Shown here in pieces: positions 46,501 through 55,566 of a stretch of DNA of 64,000 bases. The first letter of the stretch is position 1. The number at the start of each line of letters is the position of its first letter. The stretch covers positions 186,001 to 250,000 of the forward strand of contig JACKOB010000006.1 in the NCBI GenBank assembly GCA_024234575.1, given 5' to 3'. The stretch comes from Hahellaceae bacterium (GTDB taxonomy: Bacteria > Pseudomonadota > Gammaproteobacteria > Pseudomonadales > Oleiphilaceae). Made by a program: the position numbers and the translations under genes. The notes beneath the pieces were generated by a model. That model made no database searches, was not told the origin of the DNA, and was given only the letters and a program-made list of their open reading frames with translations.

Positions 46501-46740
46501 CTTGCCGAGCTAGATAGTGATCTTGCAGATGTTGCAGCTGAAGAAGATGAAACTGAGGATGAAGAAGACTTCGATTTCCTCTCTGGTACGGACGAAGCGG
46601 CGACAAAACTTGATCTTGCCAGAGCCTATGTGGACATGGGTGACACGGAAGGGGCGAGAGATATTCTGGAAGAAGTATCATTAGAAGGTAATGATGATCA
46701 AAAAGAAGAAGCAAAAAAACTGTTAAAAGGTTTGGACTAA
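43573..46740 (+). CDS. fimV: FimV polar hub / type IV pilus assembly protein
   Basis: A 1055-residue FimV. A signal peptide (residues 1-22) precedes LGLGEATVKSSLNQPLSAEI, the conserved FimV N-terminal domain. A LysM-like peptidoglycan-binding region (about 182-238) is followed by a coiled coil (about 326-388), an Ala/Pro-rich linker, one membrane helix (NNPLYIGGLGAGAVLLILGL, from 486), and a long, extremely acidic cytoplasmic tail. A TPR-like segment (DVYIAYGRLDQAASVLESGI) comes after the helix and the C-terminal FimV domain (TKLDLARAYVDMGDTEGARD) near 1010-1055. FimV anchors pole-localised factors, supports type IV pili and links to cAMP signalling with FimL. truA follows, as in Pseudomonas. 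Confidence 0.95.
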   Translation: MMRKLAIALSLVGAMGPGTAAALGLGEATVKSSLNQPLSAEIELVNIRDLEQNEILPGMASREEFSKASIERLFLLSDIRFDVVKNAEGRSVIRLSTKKPIREPYLNFLVEVIWPSGRLLREYALLIDPPVFSEDKAKPVRTPTVTSSVVQVPEVYGRDQAFSSTMVSELPPIEVNYDGETYGPTAGSDTLWAIALKVRPSTSLSPQQVMLAIQEANPDAFLDGNINRLKAGHVLRVPSAEEISQRSKAKAVRDVVEQNRALQEGRSVAKRTLDATPEPAAPRQKPATLETVGDELKVVVAQNEQSDKAKGSMGGNAAKGGGSSTELAVAMEKLDKANREGEELTSRVKDLEDQLQTLQRLLTLKDDQLAEMQRQAGKAEAAKEQADQIAKAEPSSPSKDADVAKAADAPATDVSLAETPKAAVKSAGETPAAAAVTDAEVVSETATDVAKVEKPVEKITPKQISKKEPEAPVEQEQSLVDSIINNPLYIGGLGAGAVLLILGLIALSRHNAQKEKAFHESLAYGGTADADDDDDSFSLGVDDDEDETPKSKDEAEDPIAEADVYIAYGRLDQAASVLESGISAEPSRTDLRLKLLEVYKQAGDEQSFFKQFREVQALDDEEVLAEAELLKGDMSDDAFDEEPEISIDDLEKDLLSGGFNKPKENEKDKAIDYDISDLGIKRPVEADKLEAEEEADDNFMLDQADTDLDLELDLDSEETLEDEFASLSLDETDELASESDESDDFSSLESDIDLEELDKSLDDDFADLDTSEESLAEEDLLELDDAESDDELDSLDEELDLDLSLDMEDTEALATENLAEAEDELSLDDSELALDEDELALDLDDDLAETVEQKAKSGSEEDEVSLDDLSLDDVSLDELDAELDSDLEAMDLELEEEIEHEAQAEAEALAKQDDAEELDGLVEELEEVARDLADEDDDALELDELESSLELASDDLNELELDESLEDELDLDSADMLAELDSDLADVAAEEDETEDEEDFDFLSGTDEAATKLDLARAYVDMGDTEGARDILEEVSLEGNDDQKEEAKKLLKGLD

Positions 46741-46797
46741 AAGCAAAATTTTCATATCCTTGACGCCCGATTGATTTGGAATGTTCGGGCACCCTAA

Positions 46798-47631
46798 ATG
46801 CTTCAGGAAAATAAAGACTCGGCCAGCGACCTTATCGGCGCTGGCCGAGTTGTTTGTAAAATACAATATGACGGTTCTGCTTTTCATGGCTGGCAAATGC
46901 AGCGTGATAACTTGCCGAGTGTGCAACAGTCGTTGCAGAAAGCGTTGTCCATGGTGGCCAATGAGCCGATTGAATTGGTCTGCGCCGGTAGAACTGACGC
47001 AAAGGTTCATGCTACAGGGCAGATAGTTCATTTTGATACCACGGTTACCCGGTCACGGAATTCATGGCTAAAAGGCGTAAATACCTATTTGCCGACGGGC
47101 ATCTGTCTTAGCTGGCTTGACAATACTACGTCAGATTTTCATGCGAGATTCAGTGCCACCGCACGGCGCTATCGTTATTTAATTTACAACGATGCAATTA
47201 AGCCAGCACTCATGAGTCACCTGCTTACCTGGAGTTATTGGCCCCTTGATGCGGCAAGAATGCACGAAGCTGCCCAGTCCTTGGTAGGTGAAAACGATTT
47301 TTCTTCGTTTCGTGCAGCGGAATGTCAATCCAATACCCCCTTTCGCAACGTACACTTTATAAATGTCTCCCGAAAGAATAAATTAATTGAAGTTGATATT
47401 CAGGCAAACGCGTTTTTACATCATATGGTGCGTAATATTGTGGGTGTATTGATGCAGATAGGAAGTGAGCGTGCGCCAGTAAACTGGATTGATGAGGTGT
47501 TGCATGCGCGTGATAGGCGTAAAGGGGGCGTGACAGCACCCCCGTTTGGGTTGTATCTTGTCAAAGTTATTTATCCAGATCACTTTTCCATTCCTGAAGA
47601 AGAGTTAGGCCCTTATTTTCTAAACATGTAA
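46798..47631 (+). CDS. truA: tRNA pseudouridine(38-40) synthase TruA
   Basis: A 277-residue pseudouridine synthase with the catalytic Asp in CAGRTDAKVHATGQIVHFDT, YDGSAFHGWQ near the start and NAFLHHMVRNIVGVLMQIGS. It modifies positions 38-40 of the tRNA anticodon arm. The start ATG at 46798 lacks a clear ribosome site, but no other in-frame start precedes the conserved YDG motif. Its codons 7-18 sit on a 12-bp perfect DNA stem, so the N-terminal residues QENKDSASDLIGAG are probably not conserved. It follows fimV by 57 bases. Confidence 0.94.
   Translation: MLQENKDSASDLIGAGRVVCKIQYDGSAFHGWQMQRDNLPSVQQSLQKALSMVANEPIELVCAGRTDAKVHATGQIVHFDTTVTRSRNSWLKGVNTYLPTGICLSWLDNTTSDFHARFSATARRYRYLIYNDAIKPALMSHLLTWSYWPLDAARMHEAAQSLVGENDFSSFRAAECQSNTPFRNVHFINVSRKNKLIEVDIQANAFLHHMVRNIVGVLMQIGSERAPVNWIDEVLHARDRRKGGVTAPPFGLYLVKVIYPDHFSIPEEELGPYFLNM
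46817..46850 (+). repeat. 12-bp perfect stem inside the 5' coding end of truA
   Basis: ACTCGGCCAGCG (46817-46828) pairs perfectly with CGCTGGCCGAGT (46839-46850) around a ten-base loop, followed by a weak T-rich stretch (TGTTTGT). It lies 76 bases after the fimV stop and within truA codons 7-18. It could act as fimV terminator/attenuator or as a translational control element for truA. Confidence 0.75.
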
Positions 47632-47676
47632 TGCGATTTATTAAAGTAATTTAATTGCGTAAAGACGTTGGCAGCT

Positions 47677-48297
47677 ATGGCGAGAACAAGAGTTAAAATT
47701 TGCGGTATTACAAACCTAGAAGATGCGTTGTCTGCAGTTGAGGCCGGGGCGGATGCACTGGGTTTTGTATTCTACGAGAAAAGCCCGAGATACGTGTCTC
47801 CAGAAAAAGCAGCCGAAATCATACGTCAGTTACCGCCATTTATAGTATCCGTTGGGTTATTTGTTGATGCCAATGTTAGTTTTGTTGAAAGTGTCATCAA
47901 CCACGTGAGATTAAGTCTGCTTCAGTTTCACGGCAACGAAACTGAATCGTTTTGCCAGCAGTTTGCGCTTCCCTATATCAAGGCGATCCGCGTGAAGCAA
48001 GGGCAAGACATTCTGCAAGCTGTGCAAAGTTACCATTCTGCACGCGGTCTGCTGTTAGATGCTTATGTCGAAGGGGTGCCCGGTGGAACAGGTAAGACCT
48101 TTGACTGGTCAATTATTCCCGAGAAGCATCGTAACCAAATAATTCTGGCAGGTGGTTTGGATGCGGAAAATGTTGCCAGAGCGATCAAACATATTCATCC
48201 CTATGCTGTTGATGTCAGTGGCGGCGTAGAAGCCTTTAAAGGAAAGAAAGATCCTATGTTAATCAGTAAGTTCGTAAGTGAGGTGATTCGTGAGTAA
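47677..48297 (+). CDS. trpF: Phosphoribosylanthranilate isomerase
   Basis: A 206-residue TIM-barrel protein. [12 protein letters not shown] contains the catalytic Cys, [20 protein letters not shown] the catalytic Asp and phosphate loop, and [13 protein letters not shown] the second phosphate site. It isomerises PRA to CdRP in tryptophan synthesis. The ATG at 47677 was preferred to a TTG at 47668. Its last codons overlap the trpB GTG by eight bases. As in Pseudomonas, TrpF is separate from TrpC and lies after truA. Confidence 0.95.
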   Translation: MARTRVKICGITNLEDALSAVEAGADALGFVFYEKSPRYVSPEKAAEIIRQLPPFIVSVGLFVDANVSFVESVINHVRLSLLQFHGNETESFCQQFALPYIKAIRVKQGQDILQAVQSYHSARGLLLDAYVEGVPGGTGKTFDWSIIPEKHRNQIILAGGLDAENVARAIKHIHPYAVDVSGGVEAFKGKKDPMLISKFVSEVIRE

Positions 48298-49510
48298 AGT
48301 GTTTTCAGAAGAATTATTACGGAGCCTGCCTGATGCGAATGGGCACTTTGGTAAATTCGGTGGCAGATATGTATCAGAAACCTTAATGCCATCGCTTATT
48401 CAGCTGGAAGCGCAGTACAAAATGCTCCGCGATGATCCAGAGTTTCGTAAAGAGTTCGACCGGGACCTGGCGGATTATGTTGGTCGTCCTTCGCCTCTTT
48501 ATCTTGCCTCCCATTTAACTAAGAAAGTCGGTGGCGCCAAGATTTACCTTAAGCGTGAAGATTTGAACCATACTGGCGCACACAAGGTAAACAATACAAT
48601 CGGCCAGGCGTTGTTGGCGAAACACATTGGTAAGCCCCGTGTCATCGCAGAGACCGGTGCAGGTCAGCATGGGGTGGCAACGGCGACGGTAGCTGCCAGA
48701 TTGGGGCTGCAGTGCAAAGTTTTCATGGGGGCCGAGGACGTCAAGCGTCAGTCTCTAAATGTCTATCGAATGAAGCTGTTGGGCGCCGAGGTTTTTCCGG
48801 TTGAAAGCGGCACACGCACCCTTAAAGATGCAATGAATGAAGCCCTGCGAGACTGGGTTACCAATGTCGATGATACGTTTTACATTATCGGTACTGTCGC
48901 TGGTCCGCATCCGTACCCGATGCTTGTTAGGGATTTTCAGTCGGTAATCGGCCGTGAGGCGCGGCAGCAAGTGCTCGAAAAAGAAGGTCGTTTGCCTGAT
49001 GCGCTGGTGGCTTGCGTTGGGGGTGGCTCGAATGCCATTGGCCTGTTTTACCCGTTTATTGGTGATGAAAGTGTAAAAATGTATGGTGTCGAAGCGGGCG
49101 GTGACGGCGTTGAAACCGGCAGACATGCCGCGCCTCTATGTGCCGGACGCCCCGGAGTGTTACACGGCAACAGAACCTATTTGATGGAAGATGAGAATGG
49201 CCAGATCAGTGACACCCATTCTGTGTCAGCCGGGTTGGACTACCCGGGTGTGGGGCCAGAGCATGCGTGGTTGAAAGACTGCGGCAGAGCAATTTACACA
49301 TCGGTAACAGATCAGGAAGCGTTGGCGGCATTTCGTGAACTTACTCGTGTTGAGGGTATTATGCCAGCCCTTGAATCAAGCCATGCAATTGCGTACGCCA
49401 TGAAACTCGCTGCAGGTATGAGCAAAGACGAAATCGTTGTGGTAAACCTGTCTGGTCGCGGTGATAAAGACATCCACACTATTGCGAACATTGACGGAAT
49501 TCACGCCTAA
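48290..49510 (+). CDS. trpB: Tryptophan synthase beta chain
   Basis: A 406-residue PLP enzyme. The Schiff-base Lys is in [20 protein letters not shown], the phosphate site in [15 protein letters not shown], and the catalytic Glu in [17 protein letters not shown]. It joins indole with serine. The start is GTG at 48290 with AGGTG upstream, inside the trpF end; coupled translation is likely. trpBA sit between trpF and accD here, an arrangement common in marine gammaproteobacteria but different from P. aeruginosa, where trpBA are elsewhere under TrpI. Confidence 0.96.
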   Translation: MSKVFSEELLRSLPDANGHFGKFGGRYVSETLMPSLIQLEAQYKMLRDDPEFRKEFDRDLADYVGRPSPLYLASHLTKKVGGAKIYLKREDLNHTGAHKVNNTIGQALLAKHIGKPRVIAETGAGQHGVATATVAARLGLQCKVFMGAEDVKRQSLNVYRMKLLGAEVFPVESGTRTLKDAMNEALRDWVTNVDDTFYIIGTVAGPHPYPMLVRDFQSVIGREARQQVLEKEGRLPDALVACVGGGSNAIGLFYPFIGDESVKMYGVEAGGDGVETGRHAAPLCAGRPGVLHGNRTYLMEDENGQISDTHSVSAGLDYPGVGPEHAWLKDCGRAIYTSVTDQEALAAFRELTRVEGIMPALESSHAIAYAMKLAAGMSKDEIVVVNLSGRGDKDIHTIANIDGIHA

Positions 49511-49536
49511 GAATATCAAGTTTGGAAGGAATAAAT

Positions 49537-50343
49537 ATGAGTCGTATAAAAAGTGTCTTGGGTGCGGCTAAGGCAAACGGGCGAACAGCTCTGATCCCTT
49601 ACATTACTGCGGGGGACCCGAATCCAGATATCACGGTTTCATTGATGCACGCGCTCGTAGCTGGCGGCGCAGATATCATTGAGTTGGGCGTGCCCTTCTC
49701 AGACCCGATGGCAGATGGTCCCGTGATCCAGTTAGCCTGTGAAAGAGCATTGGCGCATGGCACGTCATTGCGCAACATTTTGGCAATGGTGGCAAAGTTT
49801 CGTGAGCAGAATACGGAAACGCCTTTGGTGCTAATGGGCTACTTAAACCCGGTTGAGGCCATGGGTTACGATGTTTTCGCCTCCGAAGCGGCGAAGGTGG
49901 GTGTTGATGGTGTGCTGATAGTAGACCTGCCACCTGAAGAAGCGGGTGAAATGGCGCAGCTTTTTGAGGCAGCACAGCTGGATTCAATTTTTCTGTTGGC
50001 GCCGACCTCAGATGCAGGTCGCATCAAGTCAATTTGTGAAGTAAGCACGGGGTATATCTACTACGTCTCGGTTAAAGGTGTTACCGGTTCAGCTAGTCTT
50101 GATGTCGAGTCTGTTAAAACCAAGCTCGAAGAAATCAGAACCTATACCGATCTTCCTTTGGGTGTTGGTTTCGGAATAAAAGATGCGGCCTCTGCCGCGG
50201 CTGTCGGTAAGTACGCTGACGGTGTGATTGTCGGTAGTGCGCTTGTGAATATTATTGCTGCCAATGCTAAATCTCCTCAACTCATTGCAAACAAGTTAAC
50301 GGCCTTGTTGCAAGAGATGCGGCAAGCGCTGGATGCGAGCTAG
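49537..50343 (+). CDS. trpA: Tryptophan synthase alpha chain
   Basis: A 268-residue TIM-barrel enzyme. The catalytic Glu and Asp lie in [18 protein letters not shown] (about residues 48-65); [11 protein letters not shown] and VGFGIKD form the phosphate-binding region. It cleaves indole-3-glycerol phosphate and passes indole to TrpB. The ATG at 49537 is preceded by GGAAGGAA; an earlier TTG at 49522 adds five residues. A weak terminator-like hairpin lies between it and accD. Confidence 0.96.
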   Translation: MSRIKSVLGAAKANGRTALIPYITAGDPNPDITVSLMHALVAGGADIIELGVPFSDPMADGPVIQLACERALAHGTSLRNILAMVAKFREQNTETPLVLMGYLNPVEAMGYDVFASEAAKVGVDGVLIVDLPPEEAGEMAQLFEAAQLDSIFLLAPTSDAGRIKSICEVSTGYIYYVSVKGVTGSASLDVESVKTKLEEIRTYTDLPLGVGFGIKDAASAAAVGKYADGVIVGSALVNIIAANAKSPQLIANKLTALLQEMRQALDAS

Positions 50344-50351
50344 TTAGCAAC

Positions 50352-50378
50352 CATGCTGGCTTGCTGGTATGTTTTTTT
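50352..50378 (+). terminator. Weak terminator-like hairpin between trpA and accD
   Basis: CATGCTGG and CTGGTATG (50352-50371) can form an eight-pair stem with three G-T pairs, followed by seven T's (50372-50378). It may only reduce read-through from trpBA into accD. Confidence 0.4.
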
Positions 50379-50401
50379 GCCAAACGCTAGAGAGATGATC
50401 T

Positions 50402-51250
50402 ATGAGTAGCTGGCTGGATAAAATAATGCCTGGTATGGGGAGTGTTGCCGGCGCGAAAAAGGCGAATGTTCCTGAGGGATTGTGGGTTAAATGCCCGAAG
50501 TGCCAGGCCGCTTTGTATCTTCCTGAGCTTGAGAAATCACTTTATGTTTGTTCTAAGTGCGATCATCACTTAAGGATTTCCGCCCGACAGCGGCTCAACT
50601 GGTTATTGGATGAGGATGATCGTGTCGAACTGGCGGAAGATCTCGCACCGCTTGACCGTTACCGATTTCGAGATACCCGCAAGTATCGGGATCGATTGCA
50701 TGATGCGATGCGTGAGAGCGGCGAAAAAGATGCACTGGTTGTTATGCATGGTAAGGTGGAAGGTGTTTCCCTGGTGGCAGCGGCTTTTGAGTTTGGTTTT
50801 ATGGGTGGCTCGATGGGGGCTGTCGTCGGAGAAAAATTCTTTCAGGCAGCAAATTTTTGCTTGCTCCATAAAACTCCGCTGGTCTGTTTTTCTGCCAGTG
50901 GCGGTGCCCGAATGCAAGAAGCAATTGTTTCTTTGATGCAAATGTCCAAAACGGCGGCGGTACTGGAGCAAATGCGGCGTAAGCGGCTGCCATATATCTC
51001 GGTACTTACTGATCCGGTTTTTGGCGGGGTGTCAGCCAGTTTGGCTATGCTCGGAGATATCAATCTGGCCGAACCCAATGCGTTGGTGGGGTTCGCGGGC
51101 CCAAGGGTTATTGAACAGACCGTTAGAGAAACCCTGCCGGCAGGCTTTCAGCGCAGTGAGTTCCTTTTAACGCATGGGTTTGTTGACATGATCGTGCACC
51201 GAAAGAACATGAGGGCCAAATTATCATCACTTTTAAGGAAGCTTTCCTAG
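50402..51250 (+). CDS. accD: Acetyl-CoA carboxylase carboxyltransferase beta subunit
   Basis: A 282-residue AccD. The N-terminal zinc ribbon is visible as CPKC at residues 30-33 and CSKC about 16 residues later, and the crotonase-like core has [14 protein letters not shown] and [13 protein letters not shown]. With AccA it transfers CO2 from carboxybiotin to acetyl-CoA in the first step of fatty-acid synthesis. E. coli AccD is about 20 residues longer at its C-terminus. folC follows by nine bases, the usual accD-folC-dedD-cvpA-purF run. Confidence 0.97.
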   Translation: MSSWLDKIMPGMGSVAGAKKANVPEGLWVKCPKCQAALYLPELEKSLYVCSKCDHHLRISARQRLNWLLDEDDRVELAEDLAPLDRYRFRDTRKYRDRLHDAMRESGEKDALVVMHGKVEGVSLVAAAFEFGFMGGSMGAVVGEKFFQAANFCLLHKTPLVCFSASGGARMQEAIVSLMQMSKTAAVLEQMRRKRLPYISVLTDPVFGGVSASLAMLGDINLAEPNALVGFAGPRVIEQTVRETLPAGFQRSEFLLTHGFVDMIVHRKNMRAKLSSLLRKLS

Positions 51251-51259
51251 AAGCAGATT

Positions 51260-52528
51260 ATGGATAAAATTTCGCAAAGGACACCTGATACACTGGAAGG
51301 CTGGCTCAGGCATCTTGAAACACTGCATACCACAGAAATAGAAATGGGGCTTGACCGCATACTGCAGGTCTATCGTCGCATGAAAGTCAATTTTCATGGC
51401 GCGAAGATCGTAACAGTGGGCGGAACCAATGGTAAAGGCACGACTATTGCCACCTTGCAGCGTCTTTTATTATCTCAAGGCAAGGCTGTTGGCGCCTATA
51501 CGTCGCCACATATCGTTAGATTTAATGAAAGAGTCTCGATAAACGGCATCGATGTAGATGACCAGCAATTGGTTACTGCATTTGCTGCTGTAGAAGCTGT
51601 CAGGCGGTCCACATCTTTAACTTACTTCGAGTTTGGAACACTGGTAGCCCTGCAGATATTTGCATCTATGCCGCTGGATTATATTTTGCTCGAGGTAGGG
51701 TTGGGGGGACGGCTGGATGCGGTGAACATTGTTGACCCGGATGTGGCAATCATTACCTGTGTTGATATTGATCACGTCGAGTGGCTGGGTCCAGACAGGG
51801 AGTCTATAGGCTACGAAAAAGCTGGCATACTCCGGGCGGGAGGAAAGGCTGTTTACGGTGAACAGCAGCCACCGAGCAGTGTTGTGCAACAAGTAAACGC
51901 CCAAAAAGTTGATATGCGCTTTTTTGGAAAAGATTTTGGCTATTCTCACGATGATGCAGTGTGTTATTACACCAGTGCCGAGGGCCATCAATGCCATGTA
52001 GACTTCGTGGCCGGCAATATCCCGATATCTAATCAGTTATGTGCGTTGCAGGCGCTGCAATTATTGGGAGAGAATTTCAGCCCTAAAGAGATTCAAGAAG
52101 TATTTGCCGGTGTGGCTGTTCCGGGGCGAATGGAGACCCTGAGTCGTGATCCGGTGGTACTGGTTGATGTGGCGCATAACCCGCATGCCGCCGGGTACCT
52201 TGCAAGTCGTTTAGCACAGATCGTGCCTTCCAGGTCGAAAGTAGTCGGTGTTTTCTCTATGCTTGCAGACAAAGATATAGAAGGTGTGATCGAGAATATG
52301 AAGTCGGCTGTCGATCACTGGGTCGTTTTTCCACTAGCGGTACCCAGAGCAGCCCTTGTCGAAAACATTGTGCGCGATTTGCAAAAAAAGGAACAGAAAC
52401 TGGCACTGGCAGCAAATGCGGACGAAGCGCTGGCAATAGCTAGAAAAAATGTACAGGGTGATGACTTAATCGTTGTTTTTGGTTCTTTTTATACCGTCGC
52501 CGCAATAAAACAAAGTATGGGTTTGTAA
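51260..52528 (+). CDS. folC: Bifunctional folylpolyglutamate/dihydrofolate synthase
   Basis: A 422-residue Mur-ligase family protein. The ATP loop is VTVGGTNGKGTTIATLQ (around residue 55); YTSPHIVRFNERVSING and EVGLGGRLDAVNIVDPD are FolC signatures, and DVAHNPHAAGYLA belongs to the C-terminal domain. It adds glutamate to dihydropteroate and to tetrahydrofolates. It sits nine bases after accD and one base before dedD, so is part of the same transcript. Confidence 0.95.
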   Translation: MDKISQRTPDTLEGWLRHLETLHTTEIEMGLDRILQVYRRMKVNFHGAKIVTVGGTNGKGTTIATLQRLLLSQGKAVGAYTSPHIVRFNERVSINGIDVDDQQLVTAFAAVEAVRRSTSLTYFEFGTLVALQIFASMPLDYILLEVGLGGRLDAVNIVDPDVAIITCVDIDHVEWLGPDRESIGYEKAGILRAGGKAVYGEQQPPSSVVQQVNAQKVDMRFFGKDFGYSHDDAVCYYTSAEGHQCHVDFVAGNIPISNQLCALQALQLLGENFSPKEIQEVFAGVAVPGRMETLSRDPVVLVDVAHNPHAAGYLASRLAQIVPSRSKVVGVFSMLADKDIEGVIENMKSAVDHWVVFPLAVPRAALVENIVRDLQKKEQKLALAANADEALAIARKNVQGDDLIVVFGSFYTVAAIKQSMGL

Positions 52529-52529
52529 A

Positions 52530-53252
52530 ATGGAAAAAAATCAGCAACCGGCAGTAGAAAATGGCGCAACACCGGTCGAAAAAACGCTTCGGTCGGATGG
52601 TTTAAAGCAACGACTGATAGGGGCGATAGTGCTGGTATCCCTGGCTGTTATCTTTTTGCCCATGATCTTTGATCAGCCGCACCAGGAAAAGAAAAATATT
52701 GTTATTCCGATACCAGACCGGCCACCAGAAAAACTGGTTACCTTTGAGTCTCCTAAGCCTCCTGAGCTTAAAGCAACAGGTGCGAAAGAAAAGTCGTTAG
52801 AGATGATACATTCCAGCAGCCAAACACAAGTCAAACCTTTAGAAGTTATGCCGCAAAGCGATGCAAAGGTTATCCCTGTTGAGGCAAAGACAAAGCAACC
52901 CGAGGTTTCCGTGCCTTCGATGGCGAAGGAGCAAGCGTCTGCGGACGAAGAGACTGAGGCCGTCGAACCGGTCAAAATGGCGGCACCTGAAAAAGAGCTG
53001 CCGAAGAGTCTTGATCAGGCATGGGTTGTGCAGTTGGGAACATTTGGTAATAAGGAAAATGCCTTAAAACTGCGCGACAAAGCCCGGGCACAAGGTTACA
53101 GCACCCACACTACCGAGCTGCAGCGTGACGGAAAAACCTTAACACGGGTATTTTCTGGTCCATTTATCAATCGGGAAGATGCTGACAAAGTGAAAGCACT
53201 GCTTGATAAGAAATTTGCGGTCAAAAGTATTGTCGTGCAGTTTTCTGAGTAA
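52530..53252 (+). CDS. dedD: SPOR-domain cell-division protein DedD
   Basis: A 240-residue bitopic protein: a short cytoplasmic N-terminus, one membrane helix (LIGAIVLVSLAVIFLPMIFD, about residues 29-48), a long Pro/Glu/Lys-rich periplasmic linker, and a C-terminal SPOR domain (VVQLGTFGNKENALKLRDKA near residue 168). SPOR domains bind denuded septal glycans; DedD aids cell constriction. It begins one base after the folC stop. Confidence 0.93.
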   Translation: MEKNQQPAVENGATPVEKTLRSDGLKQRLIGAIVLVSLAVIFLPMIFDQPHQEKKNIVIPIPDRPPEKLVTFESPKPPELKATGAKEKSLEMIHSSSQTQVKPLEVMPQSDAKVIPVEAKTKQPEVSVPSMAKEQASADEETEAVEPVKMAAPEKELPKSLDQAWVVQLGTFGNKENALKLRDKARAQGYSTHTTELQRDGKTLTRVFSGPFINREDADKVKALLDKKFAVKSIVVQFSE

Positions 53253-53355
53253 CGCCTGATGATCAAGCTGTATCATTTTGTAAGATATGTTTTTTGATTG
53301 GGAAAATATTTGCTAGAATTCGCGCCTTCAATAGCGACATAGAAAACGAGACTTA

Positions 53356-53838
53356 ATGGATCAGGTTGTGTGGGCCGATTGGGCTTTTTTGGCGGTAATC
53401 GGGATATCAGGGCTATTAAGCCTGAGGCGTGGGTTTGTTAAAGAATGTCTTTCACTTGCATCGTGGATTGTGGCGTTTATTGTCGCCCGATTATTCACCC
53501 CTAATTTAGAGCAGGTTCTGGTAGACTCAATCAGTACGCCATCGCTGCGCTATATTACAGCGTTTGCGGTTTTATTTATCTGCGTTCTGCTGGTTGGTGC
53601 GCTCATCAGCAGGTTGGTTTGTGAGTTAGTAAAAGTAACGGGCCTGTCAACCACTGATCGTATTTTAGGTATGTTCTTCGGCTTAGCCCGTGGCATCATC
53701 CTGTCCATCGTTGCCGTCGCTCTTTTGCGTCTGACGCCACTCGAAAACGACGCGTGGTGGCATCAATCAATTGCAATAGAAAAGCTACAAATGCTTGAAA
53801 AATGGTCTAGGAAAACGCTGGATGAGAGTTCGGTGTAG
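53356..53838 (+). CDS. cvpA: CvpA-family membrane protein
   Basis: A 160-residue protein with four membrane helices and the family start DWAFLAVIGISGLLSLRRGF; the following FVKECLSLASWIVAF is also typical. CvpA is needed for colicin V production and, more generally, bile-salt or envelope-stress resistance in some enterobacteria. It is upstream of purF as in E. coli. A possible -10 box (TAGAAT, 53314-53319) lies in the 103-base gap after dedD, but its -35 partner is poor. Confidence 0.93.
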   Translation: MDQVVWADWAFLAVIGISGLLSLRRGFVKECLSLASWIVAFIVARLFTPNLEQVLVDSISTPSLRYITAFAVLFICVLLVGALISRLVCELVKVTGLSTTDRILGMFFGLARGIILSIVAVALLRLTPLENDAWWHQSIAIEKLQMLEKWSRKTLDESSV

Positions 53839-54020
53839 ACTGCTTTTTAAAACGGCGATGATGCATGGTTTGCGTTTGCAGCCACCGCAGTGTCGCCGAA
53901 AAATCAGGGATTGATATTTCAGTTGTTAAAGTAGAAAGAACTAACCCTATTTAGCGTTAAACTACGTTAAAATTCGTATTACAAAGCAGTCTTGCATCAA
54001 AGCGAGTTGGAGAAAGTAAA

Positions 54021-55541
54021 ATGTGTGGCATTGTTGGCATCGTTGCAAAAGAAAATGTTAATCAGGCGTTATACGATGCGCTAACTGTACTTCAGCACCG
54101 TGGGCAGGATGCGGCCGGCATGGTTACCTATCAGGATGACCGGTTTTTTCTTCGCAAAGATAACGGGCTGGTAAGGGATGTTTTTCATACCCGTCATATG
54201 CAGCGACTGCAAGGGCATGTCGGTATTGGGCATGTTCGTTACCCAACGGCTGGCAGTTCCAGCTCTGCCGAAGCGCAACCTTTTTACGTGAATTCTCCTT
54301 ATGGTATTACGTTGGCACACAACGGAAACCTTACCAATGCAGAAGAGTTAGCCCAGGATTTATTTCGTTCTGATTTGCGGCATATCAACACTAACTCTGA
54401 TTCAGAAGTGCTTCTGAACGTATTTGCACATGAGTTACAAAAGCTGGGGAAGCTCAACCCCACCAAAGACGATGTATTTGACGCAGTAAGGGCCGTGCAT
54501 AAACGATGCAAGGGTGCTTATGCTGTTATTGCCATGATTACCGGGTATGGCATTGTAGGTTTTCGTGACCCCAATGGTATACGCCCCATTTGCTATGGCA
54601 AGCGTGAAACACCGGAGGGGCCAGAGTACATGATCGCATCTGAGAGCGTCGCCCTGAATTCGATGGGGTTTACCTTGGTTCGAGATATCGCTCCTGGTGA
54701 AGCGGTCTACATCGAGAGTGATGGGCAGCTTTATGCAGACCAGTGTGCTGAGGCACCTGAATTGCACCCGTGTATTTTCGAGCATGTCTATTTTGCACGC
54801 CCGGATTCAATTATAGATGGCGTCTCTGTCTACAAGGCGAGACTGCGAATGGGTGAAAAACTCGCGGAAAAAGCATTACGGGTCAGGCCAGACCATGATA
54901 TCGATGTGGTCATTCCCATACCTGACACCAGCAGAACATCAGCCATGCAGATGGCACACGTTCTGGGGGTTAAGTTTAGAGAAGGGTTTATAAAAAACCG
55001 CTACATTGGCCGCACTTTCATAATGCCTGGCCAACAGCAGCGTAAGAAATCTGTGCGCCAGAAACTCAATGCTATCGAGCTTGAGTTCAGAGGTAAAAAT
55101 GTCATGCTTGTGGATGATTCTATTGTCCGTGGCACTACCTGCAAAGAAATTGTGCAAATGGCCAGAGATGCTGGTGCCAAGAAAGTTTATTTTGCTTCAG
55201 CAGCGCCTGCAGTTAGATACCCTAATGTGTATGGTATCGATATGCCGGCTGCAAAAGAGCTGATCGCCCATGGCAGAACAGAACAGGAAATCGAGAAGTT
55301 AATTGGCTCTGATTGGTTGTTATATCAGGATCTCGATGATTTGATTGAGTCTGCTCATGAGGGTAACCCTCATATTACCGGGTGGGACTGCTCGGTCTTT
55401 AATGGAAAATATATTACGGGTGATATTGATGCCGCTTATTTATCCAGTTTAGAGCAGGCGAGAAGCGATGATAATAAAGCCAAGAAAGAGCGTGATACCA
55501 ACGATGGTCATGGAATTATCGACCTTCACAACAACAACTAG
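54021..55541 (+). CDS. purF: Amidophosphoribosyltransferase
   Basis: A 506-residue class II glutamine amidotransferase. After Met removal, Cys in MCGIVGIV is the nucleophile. [12 protein letters not shown] and [13 protein letters not shown] complete the glutaminase site, and the PRPP loop is [13 protein letters not shown] (about residues 359-371). It makes 5-phosphoribosylamine, the first step of purine synthesis. It follows cvpA with a 182-base gap in which no PurR-like palindrome was recognised. Confidence 0.97.
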   Translation: MCGIVGIVAKENVNQALYDALTVLQHRGQDAAGMVTYQDDRFFLRKDNGLVRDVFHTRHMQRLQGHVGIGHVRYPTAGSSSSAEAQPFYVNSPYGITLAHNGNLTNAEELAQDLFRSDLRHINTNSDSEVLLNVFAHELQKLGKLNPTKDDVFDAVRAVHKRCKGAYAVIAMITGYGIVGFRDPNGIRPICYGKRETPEGPEYMIASESVALNSMGFTLVRDIAPGEAVYIESDGQLYADQCAEAPELHPCIFEHVYFARPDSIIDGVSVYKARLRMGEKLAEKALRVRPDHDIDVVIPIPDTSRTSAMQMAHVLGVKFREGFIKNRYIGRTFIMPGQQQRKKSVRQKLNAIELEFRGKNVMLVDDSIVRGTTCKEIVQMARDAGAKKVYFASAAPAVRYPNVYGIDMPAAKELIAHGRTEQEIEKLIGSDWLLYQDLDDLIESAHEGNPHITGWDCSVFNGKYITGDIDAAYLSSLEQARSDDNKAKKERDTNDGHGIIDLHNNN

Positions 55542-55566
55542 CGGTTAGCCGGTGCTGTAGATTGTC

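Noticed and set aside
47632..48290. Tryptophan leader-peptide attenuator before trpF/trpB
   Set aside because: No leader frame with clustered Trp codons; trpF follows truA closely and trpB overlaps trpF.
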